DNA from: HTCC2207 sp002685195
Lineage (GTDB): Bacteria; Pseudomonadota; Gammaproteobacteria; Pseudomonadales; Porticoccaceae
DNA: 64,000 nt
NCBI GenBank assembly: GCA_051201675.1
Contig: CP179212.1
Coordinates: 372,001 to 436,000 of the forward strand
Reading direction: 5' to 3'
Shown here: positions 26,077-35,140 of the stretch, piece after piece
Layout: each line of letters starts with the position of its first letter
Numbering within the stretch: position 1 is the stretch's first letter
Position numbers and translations under genes: made by a program
The notes under the pieces: model-generated
Databases searched by the model: none
Told to the model about the DNA's origin: nothing
What the model saw: the letters and a program-made list of their open reading frames with translations, nothing else

Positions 26077-26892
26077 ATGCAACTTAAACAAAATGAACGA
26101 CTGGACGTTGGCCACCATTGCTCTGGTGGAGCTAGTATTGGTTTGAAAACATTACTCTTATCCGTATTCTTCGCATTTTCTGGTCTGGCGACCGCTGAGA
26201 GGGATAGCTCCAGGGATCAGTACAGGCACCCTGCGGAAACGCTTGAATTCTTTGGCATAACGCCAGAGATGGATGTACTCGAAATCTCTCCCGGAGGCGG
26301 TTGGTACACTGAGGTACTAGCTCAATATCTGAAGGGTGATCTGTTAGCCGCACATTATGATCCCTCATCAGAGCGCTCCTATTATCGAAATTCCCAAAAT
26401 AGATTTGCAACTAAGATGGCATCGGATCCTGAGCTTTACGGGAATGTAAAAATACAGATTTTCGATGCGGCTGCAAAAAAGTTAACCACTGAGGATGAGT
26501 CAGTGGATGCAGTTGTTACCTTCAGAAACGTCCACAATTGGTTGAGTTCGGACACTGAGGCCTCTTCATTCGCGCTGTTTTTTAAGGCGCTTAAACCCGG
26601 AGGGCTGTTAGGTGTCGTTGAACATCGTGCTCCAGAAGGTACAGACAGAGCCAAGATGCGGAAAAGTGGCTACATGACACAAAATTATGTGGTCGAGTTA
26701 GCGCAGAGTGCTGGTTTTGTTTTTGAGGAGTCTTCGGAAGTTAATGCCAATGAGAAAGATACCGCGGACTACTCAGGGGGGGTATGGACGCTACCGCCTA
26801 GTTTGCGACTTGGAGATGAGGATCGGGAACGTTATTTAGCGATTGGTGAGAGCGATCGAATGACGCTACGATTCAGGAAGCCGCAGGAGTGA
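26077..26892 (+). CDS. Exported class I SAM-dependent methyltransferase
   Basis: The 271-residue product has a methyltransferase fold after an export signal. The hydrophobic stretch KTLLLSVFFAFSGLATAERD (about 24-43) looks like a cleavable signal peptide ending at ATA-E. The SAM-binding motif is VLEISPGGGWYTEVLAQYL. VDAVVTFRNVHNWL and FKALKPGGLLGVVEHRAP follow in normal order. It resembles the predicted periplasmic methyltransferases of COG4798. ATG 26077 gives 22 residues before the signal; TTG 26143 would give a more classical signal peptide and is a serious alternative. Its stop overlaps yheU by four bases. The substrate is unknown. Confidence 0.75.
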   Translation: MQLKQNERLDVGHHCSGGASIGLKTLLLSVFFAFSGLATAERDSSRDQYRHPAETLEFFGITPEMDVLEISPGGGWYTEVLAQYLKGDLLAAHYDPSSERSYYRNSQNRFATKMASDPELYGNVKIQIFDAAAKKLTTEDESVDAVVTFRNVHNWLSSDTEASSFALFFKALKPGGLLGVVEHRAPEGTDRAKMRKSGYMTQNYVVELAQSAGFVFEESSEVNANEKDTADYSGGVWTLPPSLRLGDEDRERYLAIGESDRMTLRFRKPQE

Positions 26893-27149
26893 TTGAAATT
26901 CCTTCTGAACGCCTGTCCAGAGATGTCCTAAGCGCAGTGATTGAAGAGTATATTCTGCGTGAAGGAACGGATTATGGCGTTCAGGAGGCTAGTCTTGAGA
27001 GTAAAATCAAACAGGTTCATCGTCAGATTACTCAGGGTGATGTGCTCATTACTTTTGACCCAGCGACTGAAAATTGTACCTTGCTAACGCGTAATCAATT
27101 CAACCGTTTTAGGAACGATCTGCAAACCAATGAGCGAAGTGATCTCTGA
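26889..27149 (+). CDS. yheU: YheU family protein (UPF0270)
   Basis: This 86-residue protein starts with GTG overlapping the previous stop (GTGA). It matches UPF0270/YheU through IPSERLSRDVLSAVIEEYIL, REGTDYG and KIKQVHRQITQGDVLITFDP. The family function is unknown. The last base of its stop codon is the first base of the tilS start (TGATG), indicating tight coupling in a methyltransferase-yheU-tilS unit. Confidence 0.85.
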   Translation: MIEIPSERLSRDVLSAVIEEYILREGTDYGVQEASLESKIKQVHRQITQGDVLITFDPATENCTLLTRNQFNRFRNDLQTNERSDL

Positions 27150-28501
27150 TGGCTAAACTGCCGACTTTGACACCTACGCGGGTTTTTGATCCTTTGGATG
27201 ATCAACTTAGTAATGCCCAGCAGATTGTGGTTGGATTCAGTGGAGGCTTAGATTCCTCCGTGCTTTTGCATTCGTTATCTCAGAAAGTTGAAGCTCATCG
27301 CATAATGGCCATTCATATTAATCATGGATTGTCAGAAAATGCGGATCATTGGCAAGCCCATGCAGAAGGTTTTTGCCAATCTTTGGGTGTTAAATTTCTT
27401 AGCGAAACTGTTAAGTTGGTGGGCGATGGTGGTGGACTGGAGGATGCCGGTAGATTGGCGCGATATGAAGTCTTTGAGCGATGCCTCGATGAAGATGGAA
27501 TCTTATTGCTTGGGCACCATCAAGATGACCAAGTCGAGACCTTGCTATATCGATTAATGCGCGGCACTGGACCAAGGGGCTTGGCCGGGATTCCCAAAAC
27601 ACGTTCAGTAGGCAAAGGTGTTCTACACCGACCTTTATTAAACTGGCCAAAATCCTCTCTTTTAGATTATGCAAGGGAAAACAATATTCAATGGATTGAG
27701 GATGAGAGTAATGAGTCAAATGATTTTGATCGCAACTATTTACGTAATAAATTAATTCCTCTTATCGCTGATCGATGGCCGGACTATCGTCACCGTTTAG
27801 AGGGCGTTGCCAACATAAGTCGAAATAGTGATCTCTTGTCTCACTCAATAGCAATTGAGGATATGAGAGGCCTAAAAATTAGGACTGAGAGAGGAGGCTG
27901 GTCTCTTTCTCTTCGCTCTTTTGGCCTTTTGCCTTCTCTAAGGCAAGCTAATGTATTGCGGTATTGGGCGGAGTGTTATGGACTGAGTGCCCCTGGGCTA
28001 AAAATCATTAATGAAATTGGTTCTTCTGTTATTGGTGCCAGGGTCGACGCTTCGCCCAAAGTGGTCTGCCAAGACGTTGAGTACCATCGTTACTCTGACC
28101 GGTTATATTTATTAGAATCGGCTAGGGTTTTAAACGATTTCGAAGAGACAAGCTCCAAAGTGCTGTGGGATTTGAATGCCAAATCGAAACTCGAGGCACC
28201 AATGATGTTGGCGGCTAAAACAGCGATTGGGGAAGGTATTCGAACACCAAAAGATGGTTGTTTAAAGGTTAGCTTCCGTCAGGGAGGAGAGAGGTGTAGG
28301 CCATCAGGTCGCGCTCACTCAACCAGTCTTAAAAAATGCCTACAAGAATTTGGTTTAGAGCCGTGGTGGAGAGATCAAGTGCCCTTAATCTTTATCGATG
28401 AAGAGCTTGTTGCTGTTGCTGATCTTTGGGTGTGCGAGGGCTGGGAGGCATCAGTCCAAGAGAAGGGCATTAAAATCCATTGGCAAGACAACTCTTTGTA
28501 G
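27149..28501 (+). CDS. tilS: tRNA(Ile)-lysidine synthetase
   Basis: TilS attaches lysine to C34 of the AUA-reading isoleucine tRNA, changing both codon and charging identity. The ATP PP-loop motif is SGGLDSS (31-37). HINHGLSENADHWQ, LLGHHQDDQVETLLYRLMRG and DESNESNDFDRNYLRN are catalytic-domain signatures. The C-terminal TilS domain (about 370-445) contains KVSFRQGGERCRPSGRAHS. Length is 450. It overlaps yheU by one base and precedes pyrG, as in Pseudomonas. Confidence 0.95.
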   Translation: MAKLPTLTPTRVFDPLDDQLSNAQQIVVGFSGGLDSSVLLHSLSQKVEAHRIMAIHINHGLSENADHWQAHAEGFCQSLGVKFLSETVKLVGDGGGLEDAGRLARYEVFERCLDEDGILLLGHHQDDQVETLLYRLMRGTGPRGLAGIPKTRSVGKGVLHRPLLNWPKSSLLDYARENNIQWIEDESNESNDFDRNYLRNKLIPLIADRWPDYRHRLEGVANISRNSDLLSHSIAIEDMRGLKIRTERGGWSLSLRSFGLLPSLRQANVLRYWAECYGLSAPGLKIINEIGSSVIGARVDASPKVVCQDVEYHRYSDRLYLLESARVLNDFEETSSKVLWDLNAKSKLEAPMMLAAKTAIGEGIRTPKDGCLKVSFRQGGERCRPSGRAHSTSLKKCLQEFGLEPWWRDQVPLIFIDEELVAVADLWVCEGWEASVQEKGIKIHWQDNSL

Positions 28502-28629
28502 AATCGTAAGATCCTTTCTGTTAATCTGTTACACCATCTTAATCAGGGTGGACGAAAGCTGGTCTCTCAGCTTGCAGACCTCCAAAAGATAATTTTCTCA
28601 GTTTAAATTCTGATCTTTACAGGATCCTT

Positions 28630-30255
28630 ATGACACGTTTTATTTTTGTTACTGGTGGTGTTGTTTCCTCTTTGGGTAAGGGTATCGCCGCTGCCTCCTT
28701 GGGTGCAGTGCTCGAGGCTAGGGGTCTAGATGTCACTATGTTGAAGCTAGATCCGTATTTAAATGTGGATCCAGGGACTATGAGCCCTCATCAGCATGGT
28801 GAGGTGTATGTCACCGAAGACGGAGCAGAGACTGATCTTGATCTTGGTCATTATGAGCGTTTCTTGCGATCGAAAATGACACAAAATAACAACTTCACCA
28901 CTGGCCAAGTATATGAAACTATTTTGCGTCGAGAGCGCAGGGGCGATTTTTTGGGCGGTACCGTACAGGTCATCCCACATGTTACCGATGAAATCAAACG
29001 CCGTATTATTGCTGGCGCCGGTGATCATGACATAGCCGTCGTTGAAATTGGTGGAACCGTGGGTGATATCGAATCCCAACCATTTCTTGAAGCGGTTCGC
29101 CAGATGAGAGGTGAATTGGGCTATCAAAAATCTCTGTTAATACATCTTACCCTCGTTCCATACATCGCCACTGCGGGAGAGACAAAGACTAAGCCGACTC
29201 AACACTCCGTAAAAGAAATGCGCTCACTGGGGTTGCAGCCAGACGTGTTGTTATGTCGATCTGAAGTGGAAATTGAAGAAGATCAACTTAAAAAGATATC
29301 CCTGTTCACTAACGTGGAGGAGCGAGCTGTTGTTCCAGTGATGGATGCAGCTACTGTTTATGCAATTCCAAGAATGCTCCATGAGCGGGGTCTCGATCAA
29401 TTTGTCTTAGATCGTTTTAACATCGATAGGCCGGCTGCAGATTTAACACAATGGGACAAGGTGGTGGAAAATCAAATGCTTTCCGATGGCGAGGTAACAA
29501 TCGCAATGGTTGGAAAATATATGGACCTTCTGGATGCCTACAAGTCGCTCACCGAAGCTCTCGTTCATGCTGGTATTCATAATAAAACAAAGGTAAAGAT
29601 CCGCTATATTGATTCAGAACAGCTTGAAGTTGATCATGGATTGTTAGATGGGGTTGATGCGATCTTGGTTCCAGGAGGATTTGGTTCCCGTGGGATAGAG
29701 GGGAAGATTCATGCGGTAAAAGTTGCGCGGGAAAATAACATTCCATATTTGGGTATTTGTTTGGGTATGCAGATAGCTGTGATTGAATATGCTCGTAACG
29801 CATGTGGTTTAGAGGGTGCAAATAGTACGGAATTTAACTCGGAGACAGAGCACCCAGTGGTGGGGTTAATTGAAGAGTGGATTGACGAGAAAGGTAATAG
29901 AGAACAGCGCAGCGCTGACTCGGATCTGGGTGGCACCATGCGTTTGGGAGCCCAGGTATGTCACCTTGTTCCTGGTTCAAATGCCGAAGGTATTTACGGT
30001 GCAGATCAAGTTAAAGAACGCCACCGTCATCGTTTTGAAGTGAACAATAATTACCTTCCTCAGTTAAAGGAAGCTGGTTTAGTAGTGGGCGGATTGTCGT
30101 TTGATAAAAATCTAGTGGAAACTATAGAATTACCCGATCACCGATGGTTTTTTGCAAGTCAGTTTCACCCGGAATTTACCTCTACACCAAGAGATGGACA
30201 TCCGTTATTTGAAAAATTTGTAGATGCAGCAGCAGGTTACCAGCAGCATAAATAG
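28630..30255 (+). CDS. pyrG: CTP synthase
   Basis: PyrG aminates UTP to CTP with ATP and glutamine. The N-terminal amidoligase domain (about 1-266) begins TRFIFVTGGVVSSLGKGIAA and includes KLDPYLNVDPGTMSPHQHGE. The glutamine amidotransferase domain (about 290-540) has C377 in YLGICLGMQ and the His-Glu of QFHPEFTSTP. Length (541) is normal. It begins the pyrG-kdsA-eno-ftsB-ispD order shared by gammaproteobacteria. GGATCC lies seven bases before ATG. Confidence 0.97.
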   Translation: MTRFIFVTGGVVSSLGKGIAAASLGAVLEARGLDVTMLKLDPYLNVDPGTMSPHQHGEVYVTEDGAETDLDLGHYERFLRSKMTQNNNFTTGQVYETILRRERRGDFLGGTVQVIPHVTDEIKRRIIAGAGDHDIAVVEIGGTVGDIESQPFLEAVRQMRGELGYQKSLLIHLTLVPYIATAGETKTKPTQHSVKEMRSLGLQPDVLLCRSEVEIEEDQLKKISLFTNVEERAVVPVMDAATVYAIPRMLHERGLDQFVLDRFNIDRPAADLTQWDKVVENQMLSDGEVTIAMVGKYMDLLDAYKSLTEALVHAGIHNKTKVKIRYIDSEQLEVDHGLLDGVDAILVPGGFGSRGIEGKIHAVKVARENNIPYLGICLGMQIAVIEYARNACGLEGANSTEFNSETEHPVVGLIEEWIDEKGNREQRSADSDLGGTMRLGAQVCHLVPGSNAEGIYGADQVKERHRHRFEVNNNYLPQLKEAGLVVGGLSFDKNLVETIELPDHRWFFASQFHPEFTSTPRDGHPLFEKFVDAAAGYQQHK

Positions 30256-30272
30256 AAGTTCAGGAGAAAGCA

Positions 30273-31124
30273 GTGACGTCATTAGTCATTCAAATAGGAA
30301 ATATTAAGGTGAGTAATGATGCTCCTATGGCGCTCTTTGGCGGAATGAATGTCCTTGAGTCTCGAGATATGGCAATGCAAATCGCTGAGTCTTATGTTCA
30401 GACCACTGAAAAACTTGGTATTCCTTATGTATTCAAAGCTTCATTTGACAAGGCAAATCGTTCATCGATACATTCTTTTCGGGGTCCTGGCCTCGAAGAA
30501 GGGTTGAGGATATTTGAAGAAATTAAATCTACTTTTAATGTTCCAGTCATTACCGATGTTCACGAGGTTTCACAAGCGGCACCAGTAGCAGAGGTCTGTG
30601 ATGTTATTCAATTGCCTGCCTTTCTTGCGCGACAAACAGATCTTGTTGAAGCTATGGCTGCGACAAATGCGATTATTAACATTAAAAAGCCCCAGTTCTT
30701 GAGTCCCGGGCAGATGGGGAACATTGTTGAAAAATTTCGCGAATGCGGTAACGAAAAAGTGATGCTTTGCGAGCGTGGGGCCTGCATGGGATATGATAAT
30801 TTAGTTGTTGATATGCTTGGATTTAGAACCATGAAAGAGGTTAGTGGAGGGCTACCACTGATCTTTGATGTGACACACGCTCTTCAGTGCAGGGACCCCC
30901 TGGGTGCGGCATCAGGAGGACGTAGGCATCAAGTTGCAGAGTTGGGAAGAGCGGGAATTTCTGTAGGAATCGCAGGGCTATTCCTAGAAGCACACCCAAA
31001 TCCCGACCAAGCTCTTTGTGATGGCCCTAGTGCGCTCCCTTTGGATAAGCTAGAGCCCTTCTTAACACAGATGAAGTCTTTTGATGATCTAATAAAGTCT
31101 CAACCCGATTTGGGTATAGTTTAA
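30273..31124 (+). CDS. kdsA: 3-deoxy-8-phosphooctulonate (Kdo-8-P) synthase
   Basis: KdsA condenses arabinose-5-phosphate and phosphoenolpyruvate to Kdo-8-phosphate for lipopolysaccharide core synthesis. FGGMNVLESRD, YVFKASFDKANRSSIHSFRG, PVITDVHE, QLPAFLARQTDL and INIKKPQFLSPGQM are signature segments. The asparagine in FGGMNV replaces the metal-ligating cysteine of metal-dependent enzymes, so this should be the metal-independent class. Length is 283. The start is GTG, with AGGAG about 8 bases upstream. It follows pyrG by 17 bases. Confidence 0.96.
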   Translation: MTSLVIQIGNIKVSNDAPMALFGGMNVLESRDMAMQIAESYVQTTEKLGIPYVFKASFDKANRSSIHSFRGPGLEEGLRIFEEIKSTFNVPVITDVHEVSQAAPVAEVCDVIQLPAFLARQTDLVEAMAATNAIINIKKPQFLSPGQMGNIVEKFRECGNEKVMLCERGACMGYDNLVVDMLGFRTMKEVSGGLPLIFDVTHALQCRDPLGAASGGRRHQVAELGRAGISVGIAGLFLEAHPNPDQALCDGPSALPLDKLEPFLTQMKSFDDLIKSQPDLGIV

Positions 31125-31221
31125 TTAGATCTGCATTATCTTTAGCCTATTAAAAATCTAACTTACCGCAACCTTAGTACTCGCACAGAGTCATAATTAA
31201 TATAAATGGAGATCTACCCCA

Positions 31222-32514
31222 ATGAGTAATATTGCTGACATTCGCGCCTTTGAAGTATTGGATTCAAGAGGAAACCCGACAGTTCAGGCAGATGTGATAT
31301 TAAATAACGGAATTGTGGGCACCGCGTGCTCTCCTTCGGGGGCCTCCACTGGTTCAAGAGAAGCACTTGAACTCAGAGATGGAGATAAGACTCGCTACTT
31401 AGGTAAGGGAGTTCTAACGGCAGTAAAAAACATCAACACTACTATAAGAACTCTTTTACTAGGGTCGGACCCGTCAGATCAAAGAGCACTTGATGACGCT
31501 ATGATTCGTGCAGATGGTACTGATAATAAAGCGGTGTTGGGAGCCAATGCTATTTTGGCGGTATCTTTAGCTGCTGCTAAAGCCGCAGCCCAAGACAAAA
31601 AAATGCCTTTGTATGCTCATATTGCTGAACTTAATGGGACTCAGGGTGTATACAGCATGCCAGTTCCAATGATGAATATTATCAATGGCGGTGAACACGC
31701 TGATAATAACGTTGATATTCAAGAATTCATGGTTCAGCCAGTATCGGCGAAGAGCTTTGCAGAGGCATTGCAAGTGGGTGCTGAGATTTTCCACTCATTG
31801 AAGAAAGTGCTTAGTAAAAAAGGCCTCAATACTGCTGTTGGTGATGAGGGGGGCTTTGCGCCTAATCTATCTTCTAACGCAGAAGCTCTTGCTGTGATTC
31901 AAGAAGCAACAGAAGCCGCGGGCTATGAATTGGGAACTGACGTAACGTTAGCATTAGATTGCGCTGCATCTGAATTCTATAAAGATGGAAAATATGATTT
32001 ATCAGGTGAAGGAAAGGTATACAGTGCCGAGGGTTTTAGTGATTTCTTAGGAGAACTTTGCGATCAATACCCGATTATCTCGATCGAAGATGGCCAAGAT
32101 GAATCAGACTGGGAAGGATGGAAATATCAGACCGAAAAGTTGGGTGAGAGGGTGCAGCTTGTGGGGGATGATTTATTTGTTACCAACACTAGTATTTTGA
32201 GTCGCGGAATTGAGATGGGCGTTGCTAACTCGATTTTAATTAAATTTAATCAAATTGGCACCTTATCGGAAACCCTAGATGCTATTGAGATGGCTAAGAA
32301 TGCTGGGTATACCGTTGTTATTTCTCATCGCTCTGGAGAGACAGAAGATACGACCATTGCGGATCTTGCGGTTGCTACAGCGTCGGGTCAGATAAAAACG
32401 GGGTCCCTATGCCGGTCCGATCGGGTTGCAAAATATAATCGCTTGCTGCGAATTGAAGCTGAGTTAGGTCAAGAACTGGCACCTTACAAAGGTCGAGCTG
32501 AGTTTAAGTCCTGA
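31222..32514 (+). CDS. eno: Enolase
   Basis: Enolase interconverts 2-phosphoglycerate and phosphoenolpyruvate, and in gammaproteobacteria is often also an RNA degradosome component. EVLDSRGNPTVQADV, GANAILAVSLAAAKAAA, NIINGGEHADNNVDIQEFM, DEGGFAPNL, SIEDGQDESDWEGW and SHRSGETEDTTIADLAV contain the metal and catalytic residues. Length (430) is typical. It is 97 bases after kdsA, with TGGAG just upstream of ATG. Confidence 0.98.
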   Translation: MSNIADIRAFEVLDSRGNPTVQADVILNNGIVGTACSPSGASTGSREALELRDGDKTRYLGKGVLTAVKNINTTIRTLLLGSDPSDQRALDDAMIRADGTDNKAVLGANAILAVSLAAAKAAAQDKKMPLYAHIAELNGTQGVYSMPVPMMNIINGGEHADNNVDIQEFMVQPVSAKSFAEALQVGAEIFHSLKKVLSKKGLNTAVGDEGGFAPNLSSNAEALAVIQEATEAAGYELGTDVTLALDCAASEFYKDGKYDLSGEGKVYSAEGFSDFLGELCDQYPIISIEDGQDESDWEGWKYQTEKLGERVQLVGDDLFVTNTSILSRGIEMGVANSILIKFNQIGTLSETLDAIEMAKNAGYTVVISHRSGETEDTTIADLAVATASGQIKTGSLCRSDRVAKYNRLLRIEAELGQELAPYKGRAEFKS

Positions 32515-32567
32515 TAGCGATAAGCAGTAACGGAGCCGCAGTTCCTACAATAGAATAGAATAGACTT

Positions 32568-32888
32568 ATGCGTTGGTTGCTGATAATACTTGTTTTATTG
32601 TTGCTTGGTTTGCAAGTCCGTCTTTGGGTCGGAGAGGGCAGTCTTGCACATCAAGCTGAGTTAGATGGGCAGTTAGCGCTTCAAAAAGCTGAGAATGAAA
32701 GACTAAGACTGCGCAATGAGATCATTGCTAGAGATGTGGAGAGCCTAAAAACAAATCTTGACGCTATCGAAGAAAAGGCCCGCAAAGATCTAGGTATGAT
32801 TAAGCAAGGAGAGGTCTTTTATCTAGTAACTGATGAGGATTCTGGCATTTCCAAGGAACGGCGTTTTTCTGAGGAAAAGGCACCATGA
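32568..32888 (+). CDS. ftsB: Cell division protein FtsB
   Basis: FtsB is a bitopic divisome protein that forms the FtsQLB complex. The 106-residue product has a short cytoplasmic start, one membrane helix (LLIILVLLLLGLQVRLWVG, about 3-21), a leucine-zipper coiled coil (about 30-70) and the conserved EEKARKDLGMIKQGEVFYLV. Its position between eno and ispD is the standard gammaproteobacterial location. The stop overlaps ispD by four bases. Confidence 0.93.
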   Translation: MRWLLIILVLLLLGLQVRLWVGEGSLAHQAELDGQLALQKAENERLRLRNEIIARDVESLKTNLDAIEEKARKDLGMIKQGEVFYLVTDEDSGISKERRFSEEKAP

Positions 32889-33595
32889 AGAATGTGGAAG
32901 CAAATTACTGGGCTATAGTCCCTGCAGCGGGAATTGGTAAACGATTTTCAGCGGATATTCCAAAACAGTTTCACCAGTTACAGGGAGAACTTGTTGCTCA
33001 ACATACTCTACAGCGTCTTTTGGATGTTAGATTAATAAATCGAATTATTGCTCCCTGTGACTCCGCTTCAGGTTATTGGGTAAGGGTTGACGCTACTAAA
33101 AACCCTAGAGTCCAGCTTATAGAGGGCGGTGAAACGCGGGCACACTCTGTTTTAAGTGGTCTCAATGCGTTACAAGATCTAGCTAAACCCAATGACTGGA
33201 TTCTGGTACATGACATGGCTAGGCCTTGCGTCACTGCATCTGATATTTGTAAGCTCATCGATGCGTTAAAGTCTCATCCAGTAGGAGGATTACTGGCCAC
33301 GACGGTAAATGAAACACTAAAAATAGTCACCTCCGATCAGAACGTAGAAAAAACCGTGAATCGTGAACATTATCGAGTTGCACAGACTCCACAGATGTTT
33401 CGGTACAAAATTTTGTATGATGCAATTTCAAGAATGCTTGATAACCAAGAAATACCTACGGACGAGTCAACCGCGATTGAAAATACCGGAAGGAAAGTTT
33501 GTGTTGTAGAGGGTCGGCAGGACAATATCAAGATTACTCGACGAGAGGACTTGATGATTGCCGAGGCTATTCTACTAAATCAGGAGAGGCATTAA
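32885..33595 (+). CDS. ispD: 2-C-methyl-D-erythritol 4-phosphate cytidylyltransferase
   Basis: IspD couples CTP to methylerythritol phosphate in the non-mevalonate isoprenoid pathway. The nucleotide-binding loop reads IVPAAGIGKRFSADIPKQF. VLVHDMARPCV-type (WILVHDMARPCVTASDI), TVNETLKIV and TPQMFRYKILYDAI follow in order. The family has D-A-A-R-P where this protein has D-M-A-R-P, a mild change. Length (236) is normal. It overlaps ftsB by four bases and ispF by one base, so the three are coupled. Confidence 0.94.
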   Translation: MKNVEANYWAIVPAAGIGKRFSADIPKQFHQLQGELVAQHTLQRLLDVRLINRIIAPCDSASGYWVRVDATKNPRVQLIEGGETRAHSVLSGLNALQDLAKPNDWILVHDMARPCVTASDICKLIDALKSHPVGGLLATTVNETLKIVTSDQNVEKTVNREHYRVAQTPQMFRYKILYDAISRMLDNQEIPTDESTAIENTGRKVCVVEGRQDNIKITRREDLMIAEAILLNQERH

Positions 33596-34074
33596 TGCGT
33601 GTAGGACATGGTTACGATGTGCATGCTTTTGGAGAAGGCGAAGCGCTTATTTTAGGTGGCGTCTCTATTCCCTTTGAGAGGGCCTTCATTGCTCATTCAG
33701 ATGGGGACGTTCTAACTCATGCCCTTATTGATGCGATTTTAGGCGCTTTGGGTTTGGGTGATATAGGTAGACACTTCCCTGATACTGATTCCCAGTACAA
33801 GAATAGCGACAGTCTTCAATTGCTACAAGTTGTCGTTCAAATGATGTCTAGTAAAGGTTACTCTTTGGGTAATGCGGATCTTACTATCATCGCTCAGAGG
33901 CCAAAGATGTCTCCATACTTAGAAAGTATGTGTAAAAATCTTGCCTCTGTACTTGGATGTGAAAGCGAAAAAATCAATATTAAAGCAACGACCTCAGAGG
34001 GATTAGGGTTTACCGGAAGAGAAGAGGGTATTGCCTGTCATGGATCAGTTCTTTTAGTACCTTCAACCAGCTAA
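33595..34074 (+). CDS. ispF: 2-C-methyl-D-erythritol 2,4-cyclodiphosphate synthase
   Basis: IspF cyclises the CDP-methylerythritol phosphate intermediate and releases CMP. Metal ligands D8 and H10 are in MRVGHGYDVHAF. SDGDVLTHALIDAILGALGLGDIG and HFPDTDS are conserved, and the C-terminal KATTSEGLGFTGREEGIACH closes the active site. ATG 33595 shares its A with the ispD stop (TAATG). Length is 159. Upstream in-frame codons exist but are not homologous. Confidence 0.96.
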   Translation: MRVGHGYDVHAFGEGEALILGGVSIPFERAFIAHSDGDVLTHALIDAILGALGLGDIGRHFPDTDSQYKNSDSLQLLQVVVQMMSSKGYSLGNADLTIIAQRPKMSPYLESMCKNLASVLGCESEKINIKATTSEGLGFTGREEGIACHGSVLLVPSTS

Positions 34075-34097
34075 CTTAATCAGCGAGACTTTGATTT

Positions 34098-35063
34098 ATC
34101 GATAAGCGTACCCTTGAATTTGGGAAATTACCCTATTTACACGGACAACCACAAGAGACGGCTGTATTTCGCTCTTGCCCGGAAGACTTTCTAGTTGATG
34201 AAATTATGGATATTGAGCCCTCTGGTGAGGGTGAGCATCTGTTGCTGTTGATTAGCAAAAAAGATCAAAACACAAGCTGGGTTGCAGGGATATTGGCAAA
34301 GCTGGCAGGAATAAAGCGGAATGACGTAGGTTATTGTGGAATGAAAGATAGATTTGCTATCACCACGCAATGGTTTAGCTTACATGTTCCCGGTCGAGAT
34401 TTAGATTTGGACACTCTTATTCATAGTGACTTCACAATTTTAAGAACAGCGCGTCATAATAAAAAGTTGCGTCGAGGAATGCATCAAGGCAACCGATTTA
34501 AAATAGTCTTAAGAGAATTTGAGGTTGAGGAAAAATCTTTTGATGATCGCATGAAGTTAATTAGTCGTCACGGCGTGCCCAATTATTTTGGCGAGCAACG
34601 ATTTGGTCATCAGGGTAATAATCTTCATGAGGTTCAGAAGCTTATTATGGCAGATAAACTAAAGGGCAACAGGCATGGCACAGGTCTATATTTATCAGCA
34701 GCTCGCTCGTGGCTGTTTAATCTTGTGTTGGCTAGGCATATAGACAACGCAGATGGATCTCTAGATCGACTTCAAGACTATACTGGACCACTTTGGGGAA
34801 GAGGACGGTCATCTGCTGACAGGAACGCGGCAAGTGTTGAAGAGCAGGTTCTGAAGGAATGGCAAGACTGGTGTTATGCGCTTGAGCATGCAGGTTTAAA
34901 ACAAGAGCGACGAAATTTAATATTGCGTTCGGACGGTGTTCTTTACGACTGGATTGAGCCTAATCAGTTGAGCCTGGAATTCAGTTTGTCCAGAGGATGC
35001 TTTGCTACAGCATTACTGCGAGAAATAGCTCAATTATCCCGCCCGAGCTATGTCCCCATATGA
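34098..35063 (+). CDS. truD: tRNA pseudouridine(13) synthase TruD, no canonical start codon visible
   Basis: TruD makes pseudouridine 13 in tRNA(Glu). Conserved parts include GEGEHLLLLI, the catalytic aspartate region GYCGMKDRFAITTQWFS, GVPNYFGEQRFG and SRGCFATALLRE. The first ATG (34206) would cut off clearly homologous sequence: codons just upstream read LPYLHGQPQETAVF and SCPEDFLVDEI, which match the TruD N-terminus. The frame is open back to a stop at 34092-34094, but between there and 34205 there is no ATG, GTG, TTG or CTG. ATC 34098 sits where the start is expected (321 residues). Non-canonical initiation, or a small indel near 34095-34110 with TTG 34091 as start, are the options. Confidence 0.8.
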   Translation: MDKRTLEFGKLPYLHGQPQETAVFRSCPEDFLVDEIMDIEPSGEGEHLLLLISKKDQNTSWVAGILAKLAGIKRNDVGYCGMKDRFAITTQWFSLHVPGRDLDLDTLIHSDFTILRTARHNKKLRRGMHQGNRFKIVLREFEVEEKSFDDRMKLISRHGVPNYFGEQRFGHQGNNLHEVQKLIMADKLKGNRHGTGLYLSAARSWLFNLVLARHIDNADGSLDRLQDYTGPLWGRGRSSADRNAASVEEQVLKEWQDWCYALEHAGLKQERRNLILRSDGVLYDWIEPNQLSLEFSLSRGCFATALLREIAQLSRPSYVPI

Positions 35064-35140
35064 TATATTAGACTCTCGTTAGTGATTGGTTTGGGATTGA
35101 AGCCAATTCATTTTTGGAATATGTACGATAGGAGATTTGG

